From Ichthyophonus hoferi (taxonomy: Eukaryota > Opisthokonta > Ichthyosporea > Ichthyophonida > Ichthyophonidae): a stretch of DNA of 17,632 nt. The stretch is from the NCBI GenBank assembly GCA_002751075.1, contig NAOQ01000741.1:6140-23771 (forward strand). Reading direction: 5' to 3'. Positions 1 through 11,362 of the stretch are shown here, piece by piece (positions within the stretch are counted from its first letter, which is position 1; every line of letters begins with the position of its first letter). The translations under genes and the position numbers were made by a program. Below the pieces are notes generated by a model. That model was not told where the DNA came from. It did no database searches and was given only the letters and a program-made list of their open reading frames with translations.

Positions 1-790
1 TTAAAGGAATGTGAAGCAGTAATACCAGGTTATCAAAATACTCAAAAGACCTACTGACCTTTAGAAGTGGTGAAATATTGTATTGTCATTAGCAGGAACT
101 TAAAGTTTTTCAAAAATTGTTCTCCATACTAAAAAGACAGCCTTACTGGGGAATTCAGGATTCTTTCAGACAATGAGATTGACTATTCAGAAACAAACAG
201 TGATCAAAGAAATTGCCTTATGTCTCAGCCTGCAGAAGACATTTATTTTCAAGACCTGTAAGAGAATCATATTCTAGATGAGGGTCAGATTGAGGGGGAA
301 CAGACTTTAGAAACCAATTAGGAAGAGTATGTGGAACAATTGAAAACTGAGGGGGAGTTAGACTCAACTACAGAAAGATTTCATAATATTCTGCTCTTCC
401 ACAAAAGTCTAAATTGACCCCATATATATAAAAATTTAGATGGTATTATATCAAGGTTGGTGTTAATAGAAAGTAATTAATCAAAACTTGTCATTGACAT
501 ATAGCTATCAGATAAAACAAAGCCAAGGATGGAGTCTACTCATCATGAAGTCATTGATTTCTCACTAGTTATAAAATTTTACTCTAAGTCTTTTCTGAAG
601 AGGTCCCCTGTGTATGAAGGAAAAGAATTTTTTTTCCTTTTTAGATTAGATCATAGGCCACTGGGCAGAGATCAAGGTTCTGACATACTTCCTCTTACTG
701 TAAATACTCTTTTTTCTATTAATATAATGATTATCAATAGTCATCACTTACAAAGTTAGACAATATTTTATTAAACATTAATTTATATAT
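1..790. other. Left-edge stretch, no supported gene
   Basis: About 180-300 on the plus strand reads as an acidic polar stretch (SETNSD, then further E/D/Q-rich residues) that could be the hypervariable linker between integrase and RT of a plus-strand copia element, matching the plus-strand RT at 1408. This is speculative. The 76-codon open frame at 529-759 has no recognised family. Confidence 0.3.
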
Positions 791-1294
791 GAGAGTTGAG
801 CAGTCCTTGACTAAGGCTTGACCTCTGGTTATATAGCTTTTGATAGACAACTACCCTGTCAATCATATCTTAGTATTGTTGCTCAGTTAAAAAATTTAAA
901 ACCAAAACATTGAGTTGAGGTTGAGCTTTAAAACCCACCACATTTGGAAGCCCCGAATTACAGCTTAAGTGCGATTATTGCTATGTAAAGCTTAGCTACA
1001 GATAATGGCTCTCCTATATCAAATTAAGATAAGATACAATACTTAAATCTCTGGTTCAGTCACTTCCAACTGTATAAACCTACTTGGTAATAAAAAAATA
1101 TTATTAAAAATAAATTAATTATAAATTACCATAATTGCAGTGTCATACCACTGCACTAATTACCTATTTAATATAAAACATAATTAAGTGTCAAGAGTAC
1201 TAGACCCTTATCTTTAGAGGTATGATGCTATATGCCATGCCACTCTCATATACACAAAACATACAAACACACACACTAGCTATATATGATAACA
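791..1294 (-). repeat. Copia LTR (R0), leftmost copy
   Basis: It aligns over its length with LTR R1 and more distantly with R2 and R3: agtccttgac, ctctggttatatag, a gtaaagctt / ctacagataa block, tagaggtatgatgctata, and the end tatatgataaca. It lies in the same direction as R1-R3. Internal sequence just right of it (about 1310-1360) weakly resembles the RNase H tail next to R1 and R2, fitting a minus-strand 3' LTR. Boundaries are approximate. Confidence 0.65.
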
Positions 1295-1407
1295 TCTTAC
1301 TCAAGTAATTTCCCTGCCAACATAATGCTTAAAGCTATCAGGTCCAACATCTATAAAATGAAAATAATAAAGGCAGTAGCAACTGCTTGAAGGTCACCTA
1401 TTTGGCA

Positions 1408-1755
1408 TAAGTGGAAGAAAGTAATGGATTGGGAGATGAAGTTTTTGCAGAACAGCATTGCATAGAAAGTAGTAGAAGCCAGTCAGAGGAATATCTGATG
1501 ATCAGGCCAATGTGTGGGTGTTTAATGGCAAACACAACAGCCATGACAATGCCATGAAGTTTGAACCCAAGCTAGTAATATTGAAGAGTCACCAATGAGA
1601 AAATAGTGACTATTTTGATATAGAGTCCACAATAAATTTCTTAACAACAATCCAAGTTCTTATTGTCATAGCAGCATCCAAAAATTTAATTGTAGAATGA
1701 CTGAACAAAGTTAGAGCCTACCTCAATGAGAAATTGAAGAAGAACAATTACACAT
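1408..1755 (+). mobile_element. Fossil Ty1/copia reverse transcriptase fragment, plus strand
   Basis: Short plus-strand stretches match the N-terminal part of copia RT in the correct order: WKKVMDWEMKFLQN (about 1412), VWVFNGKHNSHDNAMKFEPK (about 1512) and YFDIESTINFLTTIQVLIVI (about 1612), then AYLNEKL. These correspond to the family's W..AM..EM, KWVFK...KARLV and F.PV....T.R..L.LAA blocks. The fragment is broken by several changes and nothing of RNase H is recognised beyond it. It is on the opposite strand from elements A, B and C. Confidence 0.75.
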
Positions 1756-2776
1756 GTTAAATGTAGTGAGTGTCACATAAAGATTATTCTTTAAATAAGT
1801 CTGTTGGCATCTGCTCTAAGTAAAATTAGCATATGCTGTACTGACTTCTATTTGATGTACAATATTCTTATTTTTTGTCAGTAGACCTAGATAGTTATTA
1901 CTAGGTCAAGGACAAACTAAAGCCTTTGTGAGTTTAGTTTGCAGTACACACAATTGCTCTAAATTCAGAGACAATTTAAATTTCTTATCCTGAAACCTCC
2001 ATTGTGAGTATGGATGGTCACTACACAAGTATCCTCTAGTGGTTCAATGGTATCAGACTTGCCTAGTGGGCCTTCTAGAGGAAGTCCTGAATAAGCCATT
2101 TCTACCATTTAAGAATCAAAAGACTTAGTATAAATGAATAGTAAGACAAGTAAAATAAAATTTTAAGGAAACCTTTAACTTACACTGACAGTTGAAAAAA
2201 GTAACATTATTAGTTTTTTGGGAAGTTGTTATTTACATATCATAATGAAAACACCAGTAAGTATATGTAGAAAGTTATAATTGTTTTCTATATGTATGGG
2301 CCATTCTTTGGCTAGTTGGTTTTGCAGAACGTTATTACTATTTTGTAGACCAATAGAGGGAGTATTTTGGACAACAACTTCCTGTTCTGTTGACCTTAAT
2401 TAGTAACTATGCCTGAATGCATGAATGTGATAACAATAATAAAAAAATCCACTATTTAGTTATAGTAAAAAACTTGATTTTAACAACATAAAATATTCCG
2501 ACAATGCAGGATCAAGGCTGGTGTACAGTGGAGTCACTGGTTCCTCACTAGTTCCAAGCTCATAGCATAAAGCTTGCCTGTTAGGATTTTCAGAGTTTGA
2601 GGAAAATTGTTTCTTCACTTTCTTTGCCTTTGTCATAGACCATTTAATAAAAGTTGATGTCCTGATATACTTATGATTACCCTTGCTTGATTTATTACTG
2701 TAATTGTTTTAAATCATAATCTATTATCTAAAAAACACCACACTTGTTTATAATACACATTTATTATCACATGAAA
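1756..2776. other. Unassigned stretch between plus-strand RT fragment and LTR R1
   Basis: No clear domain is seen. At 2048-2057 the plus strand reads TGGTATCAGA, preceded by ttcaa. This matches the start of the usual initiator-tRNA-Met primer-binding site of copia elements, so a plus-strand element's LTR might end near 2046. A single 10-base match is weak evidence. Confidence 0.35.
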
Positions 2777-4814
2777 TGTTATTAGTCCTTCAATAATATG
2801 TGACCTCTGGTTATATAGATTCTGGAAGAAAACAGACTTGTCAGTTGTATCATAGCCTAGTTGTGTTTCTTACTAATAATATTAAAACCTAACATTAGGC
2901 TGGAGTTAATGTTAAGATCCATTATATGTGGAAACTCCAAACCACAGTGTAACACTGTCATTGTTCTGTAAAGCTTTACTACAGATAACTATTTTACCCT
3001 AATAATTAAAGATAAAACAGCATACTTAGAACTCTGGTCTAGACACTTCCAAATGTAAGAAGTTTCTGGTAGTAGTTACTAGTAAAATGATTTAACTCTA
3101 AGTTATTGTTGAAGTGTTTCAGCTTCTACAATAGCAGAGTAAGGTTTTAATCAAAAACTTCATGTAGCTTTTATTATTACATATTGTTTATTTTGCATTG
3201 AACTTCTAAATGTTTAAAGCGTTTTAGAATGTGATCTCCTTGGTAGTTAAGACAAGTATTATTTAATATTAATTACTTCTTTCAATGATGTTACTAATTG
3301 TATTTAATTAGGGACTATATGCTTAGTGCAGGCTAGAGTGAAAGTTTATTGTATTTGTAAATAGTGTTGGTCATTGACAATTTGTTGGACATAATAAGTA
3401 GAGAAAGAAGCATTCCTGTAGCTTATATTTACTTAGATAATGGGGAAATACTGATTTAAGAAGGATTTTAATGTATCTCTTTGCATCCGCAGAGTACAGA
3501 CAAGCTAAGACATATTTTTATTATTAACAAATCAGCAGAAGTTGAGAACTAGAATTACAAGGTTGCCAAGAATAGGAGAGCACAGTTAGTTGAGCAGCCA
3601 GTTACTGGCTGATCGCCCAGTGACCAAGTTGTTAAAGGCATGTCTCCAAGTCGCCTCAACAAAAATAAGGACTGCACATTATCTACTTAGTGGTTGCAAG
3701 ACTGTAAAGACATTGTCAAAAGCTGCTGGACTTTTCTTAGGAAGACCTAAGCTATAAATTATCTGGGCTAAAAACATATGATCAGAAATGGCTTATCATA
3801 ACTATGGGATTGTTACCCTTTTCTGGTTGGCTGGTTGCATATTGATTGATATCTTAGCTTGGCATGTGGCACTTATTTGACAATAATCAAAGATGCTTTT
3901 TGATTGGCAATTAGCACCAATCTGAGATATTCTTTGACTGGCAGATGTATTTATGCTAACACTTTTTTTAGACTACATATGCAATGGTAATTACTCATAA
4001 TATTAAATGATTATAGCTCTGCAAAGAAATACACAAATTAATTTAATGGTTATGTTGTGCTTTAAGAGTATTTAATTGTATTCATGGCGGTTTATGATAC
4101 TGACATTTTGCATCTAAAGTAAGTTCCAGAATAATTCTTTGAACAATCACTGAGTGATTTGTTTAGAACATACACAAGAAAAATTAAGTTGAGTTCCTAT
4201 TGGGTACTATGTTAAATGCAACTGATTTACAAGGGAATAACACAATCTTGGCCTGGATCCAATAAATATATAACCACTATACACAGACTTAGTCTAAATT
4301 CTGATTACTAGTGGTAATTAATAAAGAAGAGACTAAGTTCCAAGTAAATCATAGTAGGCATGACAGTGAAAAACTCATATACTCTTAGAAAGACTGCATC
4401 TAGTTAAAAATACATACTGGTTACCACAATTGGTACTAAGATAGGATCTATAAGACTTAGTGAGACAAACCTCCAATTGCAACTTTTTCCTGACTCAAGT
4501 GACACACATAGATCATGACAGTTAGAATGGGAATACATCTTAAATGAAGATTATTTAACAGGATATGATTTAAGGTTTGCAATTAAGAAGACCATTATTA
4601 AACTTTAGTTGGCCCTGAAGAGACACTCACTTAACACTTTAAAAAATTAATACAATATCTTAATCATAATGCCACACCACTGAACTATCTAAATGTTCAA
4701 TGCAAAAACGTACTTAGATTTCAATTGTGTTTGATTTATATTTTAGAGGTATCATACTATATACCATTCATTATTAACATTTACAAACACATACACTATA
4801 TGTATATGACAACA
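2777..4814 (-). repeat. Copia LTR (R1), split by an inserted segment
   Basis: The left part (2777 to about 3083) aligns with 791-1090: tgacctctggttatatag, and the motif around gtaaagctt followed by ctacagataa. The right part (about 4640-4814) aligns with 1130-1294 (a taccactg-like block, then tagaggtat and the tatatgacaaca end). About 1.55 kb of unrelated sequence lies between. It would be the 3' LTR of element A and perhaps also an LTR of the unit to its left. Confidence 0.65.
3084..4639. other. Unidentified segment inserted in LTR R1
   Basis: This sequence has no counterpart in the other three LTR copies. No coding domain is recognised and no terminal inverted repeats are obvious. The 8-mer ttactagt occurs at its left edge (3076-3083) and again at 4305-4312, which could be a target duplication of an element ending near 4304, but this is weak. 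Confidence 0.4.
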
Positions 4815-7302
4815 CACTCTCTGTGTCTCTGTTTATTTATAAAGTTGTAATCTTGCATATCTAAAGCCAATAAATAACTCACTCTTAAAAACTCTATCAG
4901 TAAAAGCATCCACTCTTTTTTCAGTCATAAAAGCTTACTTTATTACTATTTTGCTGTCATTAATTGCAGCTATAGTAATGAAGCTTCCCTTGTATGTGCT
5001 TGGTATTTTTCATGATCCCGTTGTTCTTAATAAACCAGATTGTTGATTGATTGTCCTTAAACTTTAGAATGAGTTTGCAGGAGATTCTTCAGTTGTTCAA
5101 GATGTTGAGCATCCAGACAATATTTTGAGTTACAGTACATAAAACTAGGTACCCTGGTTTAGTATTTTATGTTGTCACAATGATCTATTTCTTACTCAAT
5201 AAAGAAGCCTGAGAATTTGATAGAAATAACATGAAACATGAAACCAGTTTTAGATGTTCTATTGACTAGATCCCCAGCAAAATTTGAAACCACATAAGCA
5301 GTAGGCTGTAAAGGCTTGTATTTGAAAACAATACCTTTGTTTGGGTTTAAATTTAGGAAACTTACTGCAAAAGCAATATATGGGTGTGTTATTTTGAATA
5401 CCCAAAGGAGGCATCCCATAGCCCTATGATATTCTTACATGTTGCACTTGGGGCTGTTGAGTATGGCTAAGTCCAAAGCTCTACCCAATTTAGTAGTATA
5501 TATGACATGGTATGCCTTGCATTAACCATGCCAAATTTGTAAATTGGTTCCTTCATATGTTTTTCTTGAGATATATCAATCAATCTGTTCTTATTATTCT
5601 TTACCTGAAATATAAAATACTCTAAAAGGAAACCTAAAATTTTCACATAACATTTAGCTTTCATGTGTGCTGTGATACTCGCAATAGTAGCCTTGTTATT
5701 ATTAACCACAATCACTGTGCCATTAACATATATATAACCAAAATATAATATAATACACTTTGAGTTAGGAAGAGGCAAGAGTGGGCATTAGTGGGAAGCA
5801 AATGTTTACCTGCCAAAAATGCTGCCAAGGTATGTTGCCATAACAAAGCCAACTACTTTAGTCCATATAGTAAACATTAAAGCTTAAATACCCCCTTAGA
5901 ATAACTGGAATTTACAAGTTCCTTAGGCTGATGCATATAAATATCTTTCTCTAGCATTTCATGGAGAAAGGTACCATATTAAAGTGGGCTACTTAACAAG
6001 TTTTTAGCTGCAGATAAAGCTAATAAAATGCAGATGGTCAGTATTGAGCACACTGGTGACACTATAATAAAATAGTTTATGTTGATACACTGATGATTGC
6101 CTATAACTACTAGTCGGGCTTTTTACTTTGTAATGCTTCCATGATTGTCATCCTTGGTATTGATAATCTACATTTATCTTAATATTGGTTGACTTTATCC
6201 AAAATCAACTAGTTGCCATGTAGTGTTGCCTCTAAGAGCCTTCATTTCCTGTTGCATAGCCCTTTCCCATTCTGGCCATAGTAAAGATTTTGTTACTGCA
6301 GTTACAGACTTTTCACCTCCAAGTCATACATATTGGCTATTGTTGAAGCTTGGAGTGCAGGATTGTTAGATGGTTCCTTGAAATATTTAAGACCACTGTG
6401 TAATTGCTGGGGAGTACGTTGATTTTACCTGATTCTGCTTCAGTGTAATAATAATTCAAGACTTTCCCTCATTTGGCAAACCATCTGCTAAGTATTTGTT
6501 TCTTGAACATATTGTTGAAGGTGGATACATTTCCTTTTTAGAGATTAGTTGATCTTTTCTTGTAGATTTACCAAACCCCTCCTCTGATGCTGATTAATCA
6601 AGCAGCTTTTCTATTCTTGGAGACTTTTCTGGTATATTTCCTGCCTCCAGAGCTGTTATTAGCACAGGAGGAGCTCTTTGTTGTCTACTTGATCTCATTA
6701 AAATCTTATTTTATGTTAGAAAACAACAATTCACTTAACAATAAAACTTCAGGCTTGCCTTTATATAAAGGAAAGCTTGTTTCACAGAGAAATATGTTTC
6801 TACTCACCACCATTTTTTTGCTTTTCTAATCTAAGAGTCTATATGCTTTTTATGTGTATTGGTAGCTTAGTATGACCACTTCATGCACATGCAGAGCAAT
6901 CTTGCTTATGGTAATAAATTTGTAGTAATACTTGCATCTAAATACATCCAAATGATTTGCAGGTGTTGTGGTTGCGATGAAATGGATTAAAAGAGGTTAA
7001 ATAATTTCAGTTTGCCAATTCAAATGTATCATTGAGCGTGGAGTTAAGATAAAAATCTGTTGTGAGGGAAGTCTCACAAGGTAAATTGGTGTTTTAAGCA
7101 GTAGATTCTTCTGAATCAGAAGGAAGTGTTACTCTCATTTTCTTGTCAATTCCCATAAACCAAGCATGGGTAATAGGAGTAAGTTATAGTCTGTGTTTTG
7201 GTAAAATGCCATCTTTGGAAGAACTTGACATTTGGGCTCCAGTCATACCTTAATAATAAAAAGTGAATATTTGTACTATGTGTTTTAAGTAACACTTATT
7301 TG
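4815..7302 (-). mobile_element. Fossil Ty1/copia element A, internal region (RT and RNase H)
   Basis: It has the same orientation and layout as element B. Read on the minus strand: a linker (about 6400-7250), RT (about 6320-5470; its start is recognisable near 6290 as PEWEKAMQQEMKAL-type residues), RNase H (about 5420-4880), then a decayed polypurine tract (about 4815-4833). The frame at 5778-5467 matches the C-terminal half of copia RT (DISQEKHMKEPIYKFGMVNA), and the frame at 5419-5192 matches the RT/RNase H junction (FAVSFLNLNPNKGIVF). As in B, no integrase is present between linker and LTR. Broken by many changes; old. Confidence 0.82.
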
Positions 7303-7871
7303 TGTTGGGAATTTCTAGTCCTTGATGCAGACTGGAGATTTGGTTATATAGTTATGATCAAAGTAACTGGCTGGCAGTTACTTAATATAGTCCTAACAAC
7401 TAAGCTTAGTATTGGATTTCAGGCTTATTCCCACTTAGTAGGGGGATGTTTTTATGTAATATTAGCTCCCCCTAGTAAATTATTTTTCTTAAATCTTACT
7501 TATGTGCCAGTATGGGGTTTAAATCATGCATATAGAGCACTGGTTATTACACTCTAGCAGTTAACTTAAAACAATAATGGTTTCCTAATATCTATTATTG
7601 TTTAAAATGCATTAAAATAAAATTTCCAAGATAAGCTTTGGACAATTTGCTATAAATTTCTACATATCAATGAAAAAGTTTTAACCATAATAAAAATATC
7701 TAATCTTAAGTGTTAGTTACATCATTAAAAGAATAGACTTAATGTAGAGATCATTACTGCTAATTAGATAGATCCATAATCTAAGTAATGTGCCGTTTTT
7801 AGCTTATTCATATTTTGTATGCATACATAATACTTATATAAAACACACTGCTACTAGTGTATATGACAACA
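7303..7871 (-). repeat. Copia LTR (R2), 569 bp, shared by elements A and B
   Basis: It begins TGTTGGG and ends GACAACA on the plus strand, giving the TGTTG...CAACA inverted ends typical of LTRs. It is homologous to the repeats at 10057-10633, 2777-4814 and 791-1294. It would serve as the 3' LTR of element B and the 5' LTR of element A. Confidence 0.85.
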
Positions 7872-10056
7872 TGTTCCCTCTATTTCTCTCTATACCCATC
7901 AAAACATCACTTTACATATTTAATCCTAGTTGGGCATACACTCTTATAAAATCTGTCAGGGAAAACGCATTGGTAAAGATGTTAGCCTTCTGCTCTACTG
8001 TTGGGACTTGATTCATCACTATCATGTCATTTCTAATGGTAACCTTAGTGTAGTGAGTGGTACTTAACTTGAATATGCATCACATTTCTAGTGAATTCAT
8101 TGTTTTCAGTGATCCTTATAATTGACTGATTGTTCTTGAATACTGGAACTGGTTTCAAGGCAATACCTGGGCAATTCAAAAAATCTATCATCCAGACAGA
8201 CTCGTGAGTGGCTATACATATAGTCATGTACTTAGCTTTGATGCTAGAGATGGCCAAAATAGTCTGTCTTGGTCATCCAGAAAACTGGACAATTAGTGAT
8301 AAACAACATAAAGCCAGTTGTGGCATTCCTTGAATCCACAGCCTTGGAAAAATAGGCATCTGCATAGGCAGTAAACTCGAGGGGCTTACAATGGTAGAAT
8401 ATACCTTTATCTGGGTAGGAGTTCAAGTATACTATCACATGGACTACCATCTTTCAATGTGAATTGGAAGGATTGGAGGCAAAACAACACATGAATCTTA
8501 CGGTATAAGCAATATCTAGGTAGGTAAGCCTGGATAATTATAGGAGGCATCCTATGGCCATTTGGCAGTCCCTTACATTGCACATGGGGGTTTTCGTGGG
8601 TGGTTAAGTCCAAAGCAGCTACCTGACTCAGTAGTATCAGTGGTTTGACGCGCTCAGCATTAGCCAAATCATATTTTGAATAATTTCCCTCATATATATT
8701 TCTTGAGATAAATGATTGAAACCATTCACATCCATTGTGATTTGGTATCTAAGATACTTTAAATGGAACCCTGGTTCTTTTGTGTCAAATATTTGTTTTG
8801 TTTTATTGATGAATCCATCAAGAACAGAATTTTTGTCAGCCATTATTAACATGCCATAAACATACACACGGATAACCACGAGATAAGGCATATCTTGTAA
8901 CAAGTTAATATAGGTTAGCATTAATGGAGAGCAGATGTTCTCTTGCTAAAAATGCGGCTAAGAAACGTTGCCTTATCAAAGCAGACTGCTTCAGACCATA
9001 TGATAATAACTAAAATTACATACCCCCTTTTGAAGTTGGAATCAATGAATCCTTCAGGTTAGTACATGTAAATCTCTTCCACAAGCTTACCATTTAAGTA
9101 GGCTTCAACTATATTCAGTTGGGACATTTATAACCTATGAGCAGCAGCTACAGCTAAAAGGATGTGGATTAAAGTCAAAGAGCACACTACGGGACTCAAC
9201 ATTAAAGTGGTCTACAATGGGACATTAATGATAACTCATGACTAAAAGTTGGGCTTTGTACTTGGTAATAGTATCATGACTATTAGTCATGCTTGGCATT
9301 GAAAATTCACATGGGTCTTAGTACTGGTTGGGATGGAATTTATCTAATCTACAAGTTGCCATGCTGTGTTGTCCTGTAGGACCTTTATCTCCTGCTACAT
9401 GGTCTTCTCCCATTCTGGCTAGAGAGAGGACTTCATTGCAGCTACCAATTCCTCCTCCTGCATTAGGTCATCCATAGTAAAACTAGGAGTTGGTTGTGTT
9501 GAAGCTGGAAGATTAAACTGTTAAGAAAACGGAAGAAAATTTGTTGGTGAAGTTGGTTCAGCTGAAGGATTAGGCACCTCTAAAAATGTAGGTGCTTATT
9601 GATAATTTGGTGCTGCTGTAGGAACAGTAACTTCTTCTCTGGTGAGTTCCTCTGAAACAACGTTTTCATGAATTGTTGGCGATTTAGCAGTGGAAGCACT
9701 CTAAAGATTTTGGGCCTTATTAATCCTGCCATAAAGTGGATGAAAGGGGTTAAATTCTCTGATTTTGTTGATTCAAATGTATTTTTGAAAATGAAGTCAA
9801 GATCAAAATCTGCTGGGAGGGGAGTCTCATGAGGTAAACTAGTGTTCTAGGTAGTAGATTCTTCAAGGTTAGAAGGAATTATCACTCTCACTTTTGTCAA
9901 TTATTATGGACCAGGCTAGGCATTAATGATGGAAGTAGGTAACAGTCTGCACTTTGTTAAAAAGCCATCTTCAAAGGAACTTGATATTGGGGTTCTAGTC
10001 ATATCCACAATAAAAGGTAAATATTTTTAATATGGGTTTTAATTAACATTTATTTG
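7872..10056 (-). mobile_element. Fossil Ty1/copia element B, internal region (RT and RNase H)
   Basis: From right to left on the minus strand it holds a linker rich in small and polar residues (about 9440-10010), reverse transcriptase (about 9430-8640) and RNase H (about 8640-7960), then a polypurine tract and the left LTR. RT is recognised by its start (the W-E-K-M type motif near 9410) and by the stretch VYVYGMLIMADKN in the 8921-8637 frame. RNase H is recognised by ISSIKAKYMTICIATHESVW and IQVKYHSL in the 8257-8045 frame. No integrase, protease or gag coding lies between the linker and the right LTR. It is broken by many changes and old, diverged from A to perhaps three-quarters identity by eye. 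Confidence 0.85.
7874..7891 (-). other. Polypurine tract of element B
   Basis: The minus strand reads an almost pure purine run (GAGAGAAATAGAGGGAA) followed by CA and then the LTR start TGTTGTC. This is where second-strand priming occurs in LTR retrotransposons, and it fixes both the orientation and the LTR boundary. Confidence 0.7.
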
Positions 10057-10633
10057 TGTTGAAAAAATTCAGTCCTTGATACAGACCAGAGATTTTGTTA
10101 TATAGTTGTGGGCAAAGTGACTGGCTGGCAGTTGCTTAATATAGCCCTAACAACTAAGCTAAGTATTGGACTTTAAGCTTATTTCCACTTTGTAAGGAGA
10201 TATTCCTATGTATATTAGCACCTCTTACTATATTATTTTACTTGAATTTTATCTATGTGACAGTTTGAGGTTTAACCAATATATATGGATCACTGGTTAT
10301 TATCCTCTAATATTTAACCTAAGACTAAATTAGTTTCTTAATATCTATTAAGGTTTAAACACATTAAAATAAAATACTTAAGATAAACCTGGGGAAAATT
10401 GCTATGAATGTCTCTATATATAAATAATAAAATTTTAGCAATAATAAAACTATCTAATAATAGGCGTCAAATCATTATAACAATGAACTTGATTTAAAGG
10501 TTATTACTACTAATTAACTACACCTATACTCACTAAGTAGTGCAACATTTCTAACCTACTCATTTTTTGCACATACACATAATACTTACTTGAAACACAA
10601 AACATATGCCATTACTAATGTATAGGTTCAAAA
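10057..10633 (-). repeat. Copia LTR (R3), right end of the tandem array
   Basis: It aligns along almost its whole length with the LTR at 7303-7871. Shared blocks include agtccttgat, the ctggctggcagtt stretch, ctaacaactaagct, cattaaaataaaat and cataatactta. It starts TGTTG; the right end is more diverged. It would be the 5' LTR of element B, which is read on the minus strand. Confidence 0.75.
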
Positions 10634-11224
10634 TGTTTCATGCCTGTTCCAGTTAGCGCATTCTACACAGCAGGCCTCTGTACTAATTTACACAACGGTT
10701 CAACTCTGACTGATCAATGTGCTCTTTCAAGGTTCTAGTAACTAGCGCATGATGCAGCGATTAGCCCATTATTAGTTGATAGCACAACGTCCTTACAGTA
10801 GATATATTTATTGGTCAATTCCATAAAATATGAGACACTTACACTAAATGAAATAATTAGTTATACAGTCAATCATATTAGGATAAAATAGCATTAAACT
10901 ATTATGGATAAGATAAAATAATTTTAGTGGATCAAAAAGGTTCTCTGTGAACTGCACTTATTACAGCCGATTCCATTAACATTAATGAGCCAATCTGTAA
11001 ATTGATACCCGTGATTAAGAAGGGTTGCCGAAAGGATAAAAAAGACTAAAACAACGAATAATAAAGACCAGACTAAATGTACGTACTACACATACTCTAT
11101 ACTATTTCTTTCATGTCTTTATATACTATTTCCAGGAGGCTGTATACATTTACGTTTCCTTTTGTTATATTTTATGGCGCTAAAACTCTACCCATATTAT
11201 ACAAAGATATATCAACTTTGAACA
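10634..11224. other. Unassigned spacer between the array and fragment C
   Basis: No open frame of note and no retroelement domain is seen. It lies between the end of the LTR at 10633 and the lone LTR-end motif at 11225, so it may be an insertion within a longer LTR, or old intergenic DNA. Confidence 0.4.
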
Positions 11225-11237
11225 GTATATGACAACA
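11225..11237. repeat. 13-bp LTR-end motif gtatatgacaaca, third copy
   Basis: The same 13 bases close the LTRs at 4802-4814 and 7859-7871. Here sequence to the left does not align by eye with those LTRs, so this may be the end of a related but diverged LTR, or the displaced end of the 10057 LTR after an insertion. Its outer end is not identified. Confidence 0.4.
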
Positions 11238-11362
11238 GTGGTTTGGTACAGCAAGTGCCACAGGAGTACAGTCTTCCTTATAGTTGGAGATGATAGCACA
11301 TTATGGCTGATGGCTACTGCTTTACTGCCTCATCCTAGAAATTTCCTGATTTCTACTTTCTA

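Noticed and set aside
529-759. 76-codon plus-strand open frame as a gene
   Set aside because: No family signature; lies among retroelement debris next to an LTR.
1267-1276. Short CA-rich run as a microsatellite
   Set aside because: Only a few dinucleotide units, inside an LTR; not a meaningful repeat locus.
3800-3960. Recurring ttgattgg / ttggctgg motifs as an ordered tandem or CRISPR-like array
   Set aside because: Spacing and unit sequence are irregular and the copies are too short and divergent to form an array.
6587-7557. Plus-strand open frames at 6587-6829 and 7300-7557 as membrane proteins
   Set aside because: Hydrophobic by composition only; they lie antisense to the copia linker and within an LTR.
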